Shown here one piece after another: positions 52,910 through 61,321 of a DNA stretch of 64,000 nt. Each line of letters starts with the position of its first letter. The first letter of the stretch is position 1. The notes under the pieces are model-generated. The model had not been told where the DNA came from and searched no databases. It worked only from the letters and a program-made list of their open reading frames with translations. The stretch is taken from NCBI RefSeq assembly GCF_006540305.1, contig NZ_BJOR01000001.1, positions 5,704,001-5,768,000 on the forward strand, in the 5' to 3' direction. Position numbers and translations under genes: made by a program. The stretch is from Streptomyces sp. 6-11-2 (GTDB lineage Bacteria > Actinomycetota > Actinomycetes > Streptomycetales > Streptomycetaceae).

Positions 52910-52926
52910 CAGGGGCTCCGCCCCTG
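52910..52926 (-). terminator. Hairpin after gylR
   Basis: CAGGGGC and GCCCCTG close a TCC loop, 70 bases after the gylR stop. It is a likely terminator or attenuator between gylR and glpF, both read on the minus strand. Confidence 0.6.
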
Positions 52927-52995
52927 GTCGTACGGGACGTGAGCAGGGCCCCGCGCCCGGTTGCGCGGGACGCGGCCCGCGGCTTCCTGTGGCGG

Positions 52996-53760
52996 TCAGA
53001 AACGTCCGGCGCCCAGGTCGCGGGAGACCGCGCGGGCGCAGTCCCGGACCGCCGCGACGAGTTCGTGGCGCAACTCGCCCTCGCGGCACACCCGCTCCAC
53101 GGCGCCGGTGATGCCGACCGCGCCGACCGGCATCCGCCGCCGGTCGTGAATGGGCGCGGCGATGGAGGCGACGCCCTCCCAGGTCTCCTCGACGTCGGCG
53201 GCGTAGCCACGCGCGCGCGTGAGGTCGAGGATGTGCTCGAAGTCGTCGATCCCGCACACGGTGCGGTCCGTGAACGCCTTGCGGTCGGTCTCGACCGCCT
53301 CGCTGTGCGCCACCGGGTCGTACGCCGCCAGCACCTTGCCCAGAGCCGTGCAGTGCAGCGGCTGCATCGCCCCGATCTCCAGCACCTGCCGGCTGTCGTC
53401 CGGGCGGAAGACGTGGTGCACGATCAGCACGCCGTGCTGGTGCAGTACGCCCAGGTACACGCTCTCCCCGCTGGACCGGGCCAGGTCGTCCGTCCACACC
53501 AGCGCGCGGGCCCGCAGTTCGTGGACGTCGAGGTAGGTGGTGCCCAGGCGCAGCAGCTCCGCGCCCAACTGGTACCGGCCGGAGGCCTCGTCCTGTTCGA
53601 CGAAGCCCTCGTGCTGGAGGGTGCGCAGGATGCCGTGGGCGGTGCCCTTGGCGAGGCCCAGTGAGGAGGCGATGTCCGACAGGCCCAGCCGCCGCTCACC
53701 GCCCGCCAGCAACCGCAGCATCGCGGCCGCCCGCTCGAGCGACTGGATGTTCCGTGCCAT
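52996..53760 (-). CDS. gylR: IclR-family repressor of the glycerol operon
   Basis: From ATG 53760 the product is 254 residues. The N-terminal winged helix spans about 5-65 (LGLSDIASSLGLAKGTAHGILRTLQHEGFV), and the C-terminal IclR ligand domain contains PLHCTALGKVLAAYDP and the late Cys in VCREGELR. In S. coelicolor GylR represses gylCABX and its own gene, and glycerol 3-phosphate or glycerol relieves this. The operator copies before gylR and glpF agree with that. The frame to 53826 would overlap the operator and is rejected. Confidence 0.94.
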   Translation of the reverse strand: MARNIQSLERAAAMLRLLAGGERRLGLSDIASSLGLAKGTAHGILRTLQHEGFVEQDEASGRYQLGAELLRLGTTYLDVHELRARALVWTDDLARSSGESVYLGVLHQHGVLIVHHVFRPDDSRQVLEIGAMQPLHCTALGKVLAAYDPVAHSEAVETDRKAFTDRTVCGIDDFEHILDLTRARGYAADVEETWEGVASIAAPIHDRRRMPVGAVGITGAVERVCREGELRHELVAAVRDCARAVSRDLGAGRF

Positions 53761-53817
53761 CGCCGTCTTGCCTCCGTCCCCTTCGACCGCCGGCGGACGA
53801 CTCTCGTCGTGGCGCCC

Positions 53818-53834
53818 GTTCGGCAATGCCGAAC
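53818..53834. promoter_or_regulatory. GylR operator before gylR
   Basis: GTTCGGCA-A-TGCCGAAC is a perfect 8-1-8 palindrome, 58 bases upstream of the gylR start in the gap divergent from metH. It explains autoregulation. It is 226 bases before the metH start and may not affect that gene. Confidence 0.8.
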
Positions 53835-54059
53835 ACTACCGGTCCGTGCCGATCCCCCGCCAATGGTCGGCCGTCGCCTGTCGCGCGACCCCGCCACCCG
53901 GGGTGTTCCGACCGTCATCCTCGTCCGCTTGGTGGACGCCGTGACCGTCAGGGGCCGGTCCCGGCTACCCTGGCGGCGTGCGCCTCGCCCGGGCAGCGCT
54001 GTGCTCGCTCCCGGGAACGCGCAAAGCCGACAGCCGTCGCACCCCAAGGGAGCCCCTTC

Positions 54060-57000
54060 ATGGCCGCGTTGCCGCCGACCCCTTCCGCCGACAGCCGGAC
54101 CCGTGCGTCCGCCCTGCGTGAGGCACTCGCCGCCCGTGTGGTGGTCGCCGACGGAGCGATGGGCACCATGCTTCAGGCCCAGGAGCCCTCGCTGGACGAC
54201 TTCCAGCAGCTGGAGGGCTGCAACGAGGTCCTGAACGTCACCCGCCCCGACATCGTCCGTTCGGTCCACTCCGCCTACTTCGAGGCCGGCGTGGACTGCG
54301 TGGAGACCAACACGTTCGGGGCCAACCTGACCGCCCTGGGCGAGTACGACATCGCCGAGCGGGTCGCCGAGCTGTCCGAGGCGGGCGCCCGTATCGCCCG
54401 TGAGGCGGCGGACGTGTTCACCGCCGCGGACGGCCGCCCCCGCTGGGTGCTGGGCTCCATGGGCCCGGGTACGAAGCTGCCGACGCTCGGCCACACCACC
54501 TTCGCCGCCATCCGCGACGCCTACCGGCAGAACGCCGAGGGCCTGCTCGCCGGAGGCGCGGACGCGCTGCTGGTGGAGACCACCCAGGACCTGCTCCAGA
54601 CCAAGGCCTCCGTCATCGCGGCCCGCCGCGCGATGGAGACCGCCGGGTACGAGGTCCCGCTGATTGTGTCGGTGACGGTGGAGACGACCGGCACCATGCT
54701 GCTGGGCTCGGAGATCGGCGCCGCGCTGACGGCGCTGGAGCCGCTGGGCGTCGACATGATCGGCCTGAACTGCGCCACCGGCCCCGCCGAGATGAGCGAG
54801 CACCTGCGCTACCTGTCCCGGCACGCGCGCGTCCCGCTGTCGTGCATGCCGAACGCCGGTCTCCCCGTGCTGACCAAGGACGGCGCGCACTACCCGCTGA
54901 CGGCGCCGGAGCTGGCCGACGCGCAGGGCCACTTCGTCCGCGACTACGGACTGTCCCTGGTGGGCGGCTGCTGCGGCACCACGCCGGAGCACCTGCGCCA
55001 GGTGGTCGAGCGGGTGCGGGACCTGTCCCCGGTGGAGCGCAGCCCGCGCCCGGAGCCGGGCGCGGCCTCCCTGTACCAGACCGTGCCCTTCCGCCAGGAC
55101 ACGTCCTACCTGGCGATCGGCGAGCGGACGAACGCCAACGGGTCGAAGAAGTTCCGTGAGGCCATGCTCGAGGGCCGCTGGGACGACTGCGTGGAGCTGG
55201 CGCGCGAGCAGATCCGCGAGGGCGCGCACATGCTGGACCTGTGCGTGGACTACGTCGGCCGGGACGGGGTCGCGGACATGCGGGAGCTGGCGGGCCGGTT
55301 CGCCACGGCCTCGACGCTGCCGATCGTGCTGGACTCCACCGAGGTGGACGTGATCCGGGCCGGGCTGGAGCAGCTGGGCGGCCGCGCGGTGATCAACTCG
55401 GTGAACTACGAGGACGGCGACGGACCCGAGTCGCGGTTCGCGCGGGTGACGGCCCTGGCGCGGGAGCACGGGGCGGCGCTGATCGCGCTGACCATCGACG
55501 AGGAGGGCCAGGCCCGTACCGCCGAGAAGAAGGTGGAGATCGCCGAGCGGCTGATCGCGGACCTGACCGGCAACTGGGGCATCCGTGAGGAGGACATCCT
55601 CGTCGACTGCCTGACCTTCACCATCTGCACCGGCCAGGAGGAGTCCCGGGGCGACGGTGTGGCCACCATCGAGGGCATCCGGGAGCTGAAGCGGCGGCAC
55701 CCGGAGGTGCAGACCACGCTGGGCCTGTCGAACATCTCCTTCGGTCTGAACCCGGCCGCCCGGATCCTGCTGAACAGCGTGTTCCTGGACGAGTGCGTCA
55801 AGGCGGGCCTGGACTCGGCGATCGTGCACGCCAGCAAGATCCTGCCGATCGCCCGCTTCGACGAGGAGCAGGTCACCACCGCGCTCGACCTGATCCACGA
55901 CCGCCGCCGCGAGGGCTACGACCCGCTGCAGAAGCTCATGCAGCTGTTCGAGGGCGCCACGGCGAAGTCGCTGAAGGCCGGCAAGGCCGAGGAACTGGCC
56001 GCGCTGCCGCTGGAGGAGCGCCTGAAGCGGCGGATCATCGACGGCGAGAAGAACGGCCTGGAGCAGGACCTGGACGAGGCCCTGGAGACGCGCAAGGCCC
56101 TGGACATCGTCAACGACACCCTGCTGGACGGCATGAAGGTGGTCGGTGAGCTGTTCGGCTCGGGGCAGATGCAGCTGCCGTTCGTGCTCCAGTCGGCCGA
56201 GGTGATGAAGAACGCGGTCGCCCACCTGGAGCCGCACATGGAGAAGACCGACGAGGCGGGCAAGGGCACGATCGTGCTGGCGACCGTACGCGGTGACGTG
56301 CACGACATCGGCAAGAACCTCGTCGACATCATCCTGTCCAACAACGGCTACAACGTGGTCAACCTGGGCATCAAGCAGCCGGTCTCGGCGATCCTGGAGG
56401 CGGCCGAGGAGCACCGGGCCGACGTGATCGGCATGTCCGGGCTGCTGGTGAAGTCCACGGTGATCATGAAGGAGAACCTGGAGGAGCTCAACGCCCGCGG
56501 CCTGGCGACCGGCTACCCGGTCATCCTCGGCGGCGCCGCCCTGACCCGCGCCTATGTCGAACAGGACCTGCACGAGCTGTACGACGGGGAGGTCCGCTAC
56601 GCCCGCGACGCGTTCGAGGGCCTGCGCCTGATGGACGCCCTGATCGGGGTCAAGCGGGGCGTGCCCGGGGCGAAGCTGCCCGAACTCCGGCAGCGCCGGG
56701 TGCGGGCCGCCACGGCCCAGGCGGTCGAGGAGCAGCGGCCGGAGGAGGGGCACGTCCGCTCCGACGTGGCCACCGACAACCCGGTGCCCGAGCCGCCGTT
56801 CTGGGGCACGCGGGTGATCAAGGGCATCCAGCTCAAGGAGTACGCGTCCTGGCTGGACGAGGGCGCCCTGTTCAAGGGCCAGTGGGGGCTCAAGCAGGCC
56901 CGCACCGGCTCCGGGCCCACCTACGAGGAACTCGTCGAGAGCGAGGGCCGGCCCCGGCTGCGCGGCCTGCTGGAGAGGCTCCAGACGGACGGCCTGCTGG

Positions 57001-57578
57001 AGGCCGCCGTGGTCCACGGCTACTTCCCCTGCGTGTCCAAGGACGATGACCTGATCATCCTGGACGACCAGGGCAACGAGCGCACCCGCTTCACCTTCCC
57101 CCGCCAGCGCCGTGGCCGCCGGCTGTGCCTGGCGGACTTCTTCCGCCCGGAGGAGTCGGGGGAGAGGGACGTGGTCGGCTTCCAGGTCGTCACCGTCGGC
57201 TCCAGGATCGGCGAGGAGACCGCCCGGCTGTTCGCCGCCGACTCCTACCGCGACTATCTGGAGCTGCACGGGCTGTCCGTGCAGCTGGCCGAGGCCCTCG
57301 CCGAGTACTGGCACGCCCGGGTGCGCGCGGAGCTGGGCTTCGCCGATGAGGACCCCGCCGACATCGAGGACATGTTCGCCCTGAAGTACCGGGGTGCCCG
57401 GTTCTCGCTCGGCTACGGTGCCTGCCCCGACCTGGAGGACCGTGCCAAGATCGCCGACCTCCTCCGCCCCGAGCGGATCGGCGTCCACCTGTCCGAGGAG
57501 TTCCAGCTCCATCCCGAACAGTCCACCGACGCCATCGTGATCCACCACCCGGAGGCCAAGTACTTCAACGCCCGCTGA
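54060..57578 (+). CDS. metH: Cobalamin-dependent methionine synthase
   Basis: From ATG 54060, with AAGGGA upstream, the 1172-residue enzyme transfers a methyl group from methyltetrahydrofolate to homocysteine. The homocysteine domain (about 20-330) has its zinc cysteines in GLNCATG and GGCCGTT. The folate domain (about 345-620) follows. The B12 cap and binding domain (about 640-890) carries DVHDIGKN, with the cobalt-ligand His near residue 748. The reactivation domain (about 930-1172) binds AdoMet (YRGARFSLGYGACPDLEDR). All four modules are complete. No cobalamin-riboswitch core was seen in the 225 bases before it. Confidence 0.97.
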   Translation: MAALPPTPSADSRTRASALREALAARVVVADGAMGTMLQAQEPSLDDFQQLEGCNEVLNVTRPDIVRSVHSAYFEAGVDCVETNTFGANLTALGEYDIAERVAELSEAGARIAREAADVFTAADGRPRWVLGSMGPGTKLPTLGHTTFAAIRDAYRQNAEGLLAGGADALLVETTQDLLQTKASVIAARRAMETAGYEVPLIVSVTVETTGTMLLGSEIGAALTALEPLGVDMIGLNCATGPAEMSEHLRYLSRHARVPLSCMPNAGLPVLTKDGAHYPLTAPELADAQGHFVRDYGLSLVGGCCGTTPEHLRQVVERVRDLSPVERSPRPEPGAASLYQTVPFRQDTSYLAIGERTNANGSKKFREAMLEGRWDDCVELAREQIREGAHMLDLCVDYVGRDGVADMRELAGRFATASTLPIVLDSTEVDVIRAGLEQLGGRAVINSVNYEDGDGPESRFARVTALAREHGAALIALTIDEEGQARTAEKKVEIAERLIADLTGNWGIREEDILVDCLTFTICTGQEESRGDGVATIEGIRELKRRHPEVQTTLGLSNISFGLNPAARILLNSVFLDECVKAGLDSAIVHASKILPIARFDEEQVTTALDLIHDRRREGYDPLQKLMQLFEGATAKSLKAGKAEELAALPLEERLKRRIIDGEKNGLEQDLDEALETRKALDIVNDTLLDGMKVVGELFGSGQMQLPFVLQSAEVMKNAVAHLEPHMEKTDEAGKGTIVLATVRGDVHDIGKNLVDIILSNNGYNVVNLGIKQPVSAILEAAEEHRADVIGMSGLLVKSTVIMKENLEELNARGLATGYPVILGGAALTRAYVEQDLHELYDGEVRYARDAFEGLRLMDALIGVKRGVPGAKLPELRQRRVRAATAQAVEEQRPEEGHVRSDVATDNPVPEPPFWGTRVIKGIQLKEYASWLDEGALFKGQWGLKQARTGSGPTYEELVESEGRPRLRGLLERLQTDGLLEAAVVHGYFPCVSKDDDLIILDDQGNERTRFTFPRQRRGRRLCLADFFRPEESGERDVVGFQVVTVGSRIGEETARLFAADSYRDYLELHGLSVQLAEALAEYWHARVRAELGFADEDPADIEDMFALKYRGARFSLGYGACPDLEDRAKIADLLRPERIGVHLSEEFQLHPEQSTDAIVIHHPEAKYFNAR

Positions 57579-57738
57579 CCCGGGGTTTCCCCTGGTCACC
57601 GGCGCGGTCGAGAGGTCCTGCGGGACGGTGCGGAGGGCAGCGGACCGCGGACCGGCCGTCCTCGCGCGCCACCCTGGTGCCGTCGTGCGCCGATGCTGTT
57701 GCGGGCGGTTCGTGCGGGCATTTCGGTTGTGGGCGTCG

Positions 57739-57788
57739 TACAATTGTCGGTCCATCGCAGGCCGGTTCCCCGTGTGGGAACCGGCCTG
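57739..57788 (+). promoter_or_regulatory. Promoter-like hexamer and leader hairpin of the HAD gene
   Basis: TACAAT at 57739-57744 resembles a -10 element. About 14 bases on, CAGGCCGGTTCCC (57758-57770) pairs exactly with GGGAACCGGCCTG (57776-57788) around CGTGT. The stem ends 10 bases before the strong AAGGAGG ribosome site (57799-57805). It could end upstream transcription or tune the leader. No T run follows. Confidence 0.55.
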
Positions 57789-57814
57789 ATCGTCCCTCAA
57801 GGAGGTATGCGCGG

Positions 57815-58516
57815 ATGACCAGCACGGTACCGGCGCTCGGAACCCGTACGGCCGAAGGCTCAGCCTTGCAGGCCGTGCTCCTGGACATGGACGGAACCCT
57901 GGTGGACACCGAGGGCTTCTGGTGGGACGTCGAGGTGGAGGTGTTCGCCGCCCTCGGACACAGGCTCGACGACTCCTGGAGACACGTCGTCGTCGGTGGT
58001 CCCATGACCCGCAGCGCGGGCTTCCTCATCGAGGCCACCGGCGCCGCCGTCACCCTCGCCGAGGTCACCACCCTGCTGAACGAGGGCTTCGAGGCCCGTA
58101 TCGACGGCGCGCTGCCCCTGATGCCGGGCGCCGCACGGCTGCTGGCCGAACTGTCCGAGCAGCGGATCCCCACCGCCCTGGTCTCCGCCTCCCACCGCCG
58201 CATCATCGACCGGGTCCTGACCTCGCTCGGCCCCCAGCACTTCGCTCTGTCCGTGGCCGGCGACGAGGTCCTGCGCACCAAGCCGCACCCCGACCCCTAC
58301 CTGCTGGCCGCCGCGGGCCTCGGCGCGGACCCCACCCGGTGCGCCGTGATCGAGGACACCGTCACCGGAGTCGCCGCGGCGGAGGCCGCCGGCTGCCGGG
58401 TCGTCGCCGTCCCCTCGGTCGCCCCCATCCCCCCGGCCTTCCGGCGGACCGTCGTCCCCACCCTCGAAGACGTGGACCTGTCATTTCTGCGCGGTCTGAT
58501 GACAGAAATGCGCTAA
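57815..58516 (+). CDS. HAD-superfamily phosphatase
   Basis: The 233-residue protein from ATG 57815 has the HAD motifs in order: DMDGTLVDTEG (nucleophile Asp and acid Asp), a four-helix cap, VSASH (motif II Ser), Lys in RTKPHPDPY and the metal Asp in VIEDTVTGVAAAEAAG. This is the beta-phosphoglucomutase/phosphoglycolate-phosphatase-like subgroup, acting on a small phosphorylated metabolite. It has a clear ribosome site and its own structured leader, so it is transcribed independently of metH. Confidence 0.92.
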   Translation: MTSTVPALGTRTAEGSALQAVLLDMDGTLVDTEGFWWDVEVEVFAALGHRLDDSWRHVVVGGPMTRSAGFLIEATGAAVTLAEVTTLLNEGFEARIDGALPLMPGAARLLAELSEQRIPTALVSASHRRIIDRVLTSLGPQHFALSVAGDEVLRTKPHPDPYLLAAAGLGADPTRCAVIEDTVTGVAAAEAAGCRVVAVPSVAPIPPAFRRTVVPTLEDVDLSFLRGLMTEMR

Positions 58517-58936
58517 CCGTTCACCCAGCGTGCCAAGTCCCGCTGAAAAGGCCCACGAACCGGATGTCCGAGCGAATTCAAAGCTCGCCGTATGGCCGAA
58601 TTCCGGCACTCGTTCCCCTACTTGTGCGTGTGACGTTCCCCACTCCCCGGGGGGTCGACAGCGGGTCCGGGGCGTGCTGTCCGCCCTCTCTCGGGTGCCG
58701 TGCGCGCGCCCTTGTGTCCCGTTTGGTGGAACGCTGCACGAATCCTTCCGGCGACGGGTTTCCGGTCCGTCCGCACCCGGTTCCGCTGCGTGATGGGAGT
58801 TCAACTCCGGTGGCCGCGAACGGTCCTGCGGGGGAGGACTAATCTCGTCGCGAGAACATCGACCCTGCCCCCGTGATCCGTCGCAACACCTTGCATGCCG
58901 GATACACGGACAAGACAGCTCTGGAGAAACTCGAGC
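58517..58936. other. Intergenic region and promoter of the peptide-binding gene
   Basis: The 420 bases have no coding frame with normal codon bias. A -10-like TAATCT lies at 58840-58845, next to a small inverted repeat (TCTCG, 58843-58847, with CGAGA, 58851-58855). Nothing else was recognised. Confidence 0.45.
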
Positions 58937-60541
58937 ATGAACCGCAAGACTTTGGTGCTGCCGGCCGTGGTCGGTCTGCTCGCGCCGGTACTCGCCGCGT
59001 GCGGCGGTTCCGACAGCGGCAGCAAGAGCGGCGACGCCATCGTCGTCGGCACCACGGACCGGTTCACCGCTTCGCAGGACGCCCCGGCGCCCGTCGACCC
59101 GGCGTACGCCTACGACGTCGGTACCTGGAACATCCTGCGCCAGACCGTGCAGACCCTGATGATCCAGCCCAAGGGCGACGGTGACCCCGTCCCGGAGGCG
59201 GCCGAGAAGTGCGGCTTCACGGACAGCGGCAACGAGCGCTACGCCTGCACCCTGCGTGAGGGCCTGAAGTTCGCCAGCGGCGAGCCCATCACCGCGGCCG
59301 ACGTGAAGTTCTCCGTCGACCGCGCCATCTCCATCAACGCCGACAGCGGTGTGTCCGGCCTGCTCTCCACCGTGGACACCGTGGAGACCCAGGGCGACCG
59401 TGAGGTCATCTTCCACCTCAACACGGCCGACGCCATCTTCCCGTACAAGCTGTCGACGCCCGTCGCGGGCATCGTCAACCCCAAGGACTACGAGAAGGAC
59501 AAGCTCCGCGACGGCTTCGCCGTGGACGGCTCCGGCCCGTACACCCTGAAGGCCAACGTCAAGAACGGCGAGATGGTCGACGGGGTCTTCACCAAGAACC
59601 CCAACTACCAGGGGACGTTGAAGCTCAACAACGACAAGGTGCAGATCCGCTCCTTCGCGGACGCCGACACCATGGGCGACGCGCTGGACAAGGGCGACAT
59701 CGACGTCATGACCCGCAACATGTCGCCCGAGCAGATCCGCACGCTGTCGGCCGCCAAGAACAGCAAGGTCGGCATCGTCGAGACGGCCGGCCTGGAGATC
59801 CGCTACCTGGCCTTCAACACCGACGCCCCGACGGTGAAGACCAAGGCCGTGCGTGAGGCCATGGCCCAGATCATCAACCGCAGCGAACTCGTCTCCGAGG
59901 TCTACGGCACCCAGGCCGAGCCGCTGTACTCGATGGTCCCGGCCACCATCACCGGTCACTCCAACTCCTTCTTCAACCGGTACGGCGACCCCAGCGTGGC
60001 CAAGGCCCGTTCGCTGCTGGAGAAGGCCGGTGTCACCACCCCGGTGAAGCTGACGATGCACTACACGACGGACCACTACGGGCCTGCCACCAAGAAGGAG
60101 TTCGAGATCCTTCGGCAGCAGCTCAACGGCAGCGGTCTGTTCGAGGTCGACATCCAGGGCACCCCCTGGGACACCTTCCGCCCGGCGGAGAAGAAGGGTC
60201 AGTACGACGTCTACGGCATGGGCTGGTTCCCTGACTTCCCGGACGCCGACAACTACCTGGCGCCGTTCCTCGACAAGGGCAACACTCTCAACACCCCCTA
60301 CGCCAACAGCGAGATCCGCAACACCCTGATCCCGCAGTCCCGTCGCCAGGCCGACCGGCTCTCCGCGTCCGCCAGCCTGACGGACATTCAGGACATCGTC
60401 GCCAGCGAGGTCCCGCTGATCCCGCTCTGGCAGGGCAAGCAGTACGTCGCCGCCCGCGACAACATCACGGGCACCGCGTACGCCCTCAACTCTTCGGCGA
60501 CGCTTCAGCTGTGGGAGCTCGGCCGCGGTGTGGGCGGCTGA
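58937..60541 (+). CDS. Peptide/nickel-type ABC transporter solute-binding lipoprotein
   Basis: From ATG 58937 the 534-residue protein has a lipoprotein signal with lipobox VLAAC (Cys22). A full SBP_bac_5 domain follows, with FTASQDAPAPVDPAYAYD, ACTLREGLKFASGEPITAADVKFSVDRA and GYNxxF-type late blocks such as YDVYGMGWFPDFPDADNYLAPF. It captures an oligopeptide or similar solute at the membrane surface. No permease or ATPase genes are adjacent, so it must use a transporter encoded elsewhere. A very strong terminator follows. Confidence 0.92.
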   Translation: MNRKTLVLPAVVGLLAPVLAACGGSDSGSKSGDAIVVGTTDRFTASQDAPAPVDPAYAYDVGTWNILRQTVQTLMIQPKGDGDPVPEAAEKCGFTDSGNERYACTLREGLKFASGEPITAADVKFSVDRAISINADSGVSGLLSTVDTVETQGDREVIFHLNTADAIFPYKLSTPVAGIVNPKDYEKDKLRDGFAVDGSGPYTLKANVKNGEMVDGVFTKNPNYQGTLKLNNDKVQIRSFADADTMGDALDKGDIDVMTRNMSPEQIRTLSAAKNSKVGIVETAGLEIRYLAFNTDAPTVKTKAVREAMAQIINRSELVSEVYGTQAEPLYSMVPATITGHSNSFFNRYGDPSVAKARSLLEKAGVTTPVKLTMHYTTDHYGPATKKEFEILRQQLNGSGLFEVDIQGTPWDTFRPAEKKGQYDVYGMGWFPDFPDADNYLAPFLDKGNTLNTPYANSEIRNTLIPQSRRQADRLSASASLTDIQDIVASEVPLIPLWQGKQYVAARDNITGTAYALNSSATLQLWELGRGVGG

Positions 60542-60556
60542 TCCGCCACCGTCCCT

Positions 60557-60606
60557 ACGGCGAAGGGCGCCCCTCCCGATCTTCCGGGAGGGGCGCCCTT
60601 CGCCGT
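60557..60606. terminator. 22-base-pair terminator hairpin
   Basis: Arms 60557-60578 and 60585-60606 are perfectly complementary around ATCTTC. It lies between the convergent binding-protein and response-regulator genes and should end transcription from both sides. Confidence 0.93.
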
Positions 60607-60635
60607 TGCCTCGCGTTGCGCCGCGGGGGCCGCCG

Positions 60636-61307
60636 CTACTGCGCGCCGGGGCGCACCAGTCCGCTCTCGTACGCGTACACCGCGGCCTGCACGCGGTCGC
60701 GCAGCCCGAGCTTCGTCAGTACATGCCCCACATGCGTCTTGACCGTCGTCTCGCTGACGAACAGATCGGCGGCGATCTCCGCGTTGGACAAGCCGCGCGC
60801 CACCAGCTTCAGCACCTCCACCTCACGGTCGGTGAGGGTGTGCAGTGTGTCCGGCACCTGCTCCTCCCCGGAGGGCAGATGTGTGGCGTACTTGTCCAGC
60901 AGCCGGCGCGTGATGCTCGGCGCCAGCATCGCCTCGCCGGCCGCGACCACCCGGATCGCCTGCACCAGCTCGTTGGCGGGCGCGTCCTTGAGCAGGAAGC
61001 CGCTCGCGCCGGCACGCAGCGCCTCCACCACGTACTCGTCGAGGTCGAAGGTGGTGAGGACCAGCACCTTCGCCGGACCGTTCCGTTCCGGTCCGGTGAT
61101 CTGCCGGGTCGCCTCCACGCCGTCCATCCGCGGCATGCGGATGTCCATCAGCACCACGTCGGGCTGAAGGGCCCGTACCTGGTCCAGGGCCTGCAGACCG
61201 TCTCCGGCCTCGCCCACGACCGCGATGTCCTGCTCGGCCTCCAGGATCATTCGGAACCCGGTGCGCAGCAGCGGCTGGTCGTCGACCAGTAGGACGCGGA
61301 TGGCCAC
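60636..61307 (-). CDS. NarL/FixJ-type response regulator, no kinase adjacent
   Basis: The 223-residue protein from GTG 61307, with AAGGAGA upstream, has a receiver domain (acidic pocket VDD at 8-10, phospho-Asp55 in LMDIRMP, Lys in GFLLKD) and a LuxR helix-turn-helix (LTDREVEVLKLVARGLSNAEIAADLFVSETTVKTHVGHVL). Such regulators normally pair with a histidine kinase in the same operon, but the gene upstream is a RecB-like nuclease. The output targets are unknown. The longer frame to 61445 overlaps that nuclease gene. Confidence 0.92.
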   Translation of the reverse strand: MAIRVLLVDDQPLLRTGFRMILEAEQDIAVVGEAGDGLQALDQVRALQPDVVLMDIRMPRMDGVEATRQITGPERNGPAKVLVLTTFDLDEYVVEALRAGASGFLLKDAPANELVQAIRVVAAGEAMLAPSITRRLLDKYATHLPSGEEQVPDTLHTLTDREVEVLKLVARGLSNAEIAADLFVSETTVKTHVGHVLTKLGLRDRVQAAVYAYESGLVRPGAQ

Positions 61308-61321
61308 GTGAGTCTCCTTCG

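Noticed and set aside
53835..54059. Cobalamin or SAM riboswitch before metH
   Set aside because: No B12-box-like core or the expected paired elements could be found in the leader.
53424..57800. A 1458-codon open frame antisense to metH
   Set aside because: It is a high-GC shadow of metH, with no domain, no ribosome site and reversed codon-position bias. Similar long antisense frames lie over the acylase, helicase-like and ABC genes.
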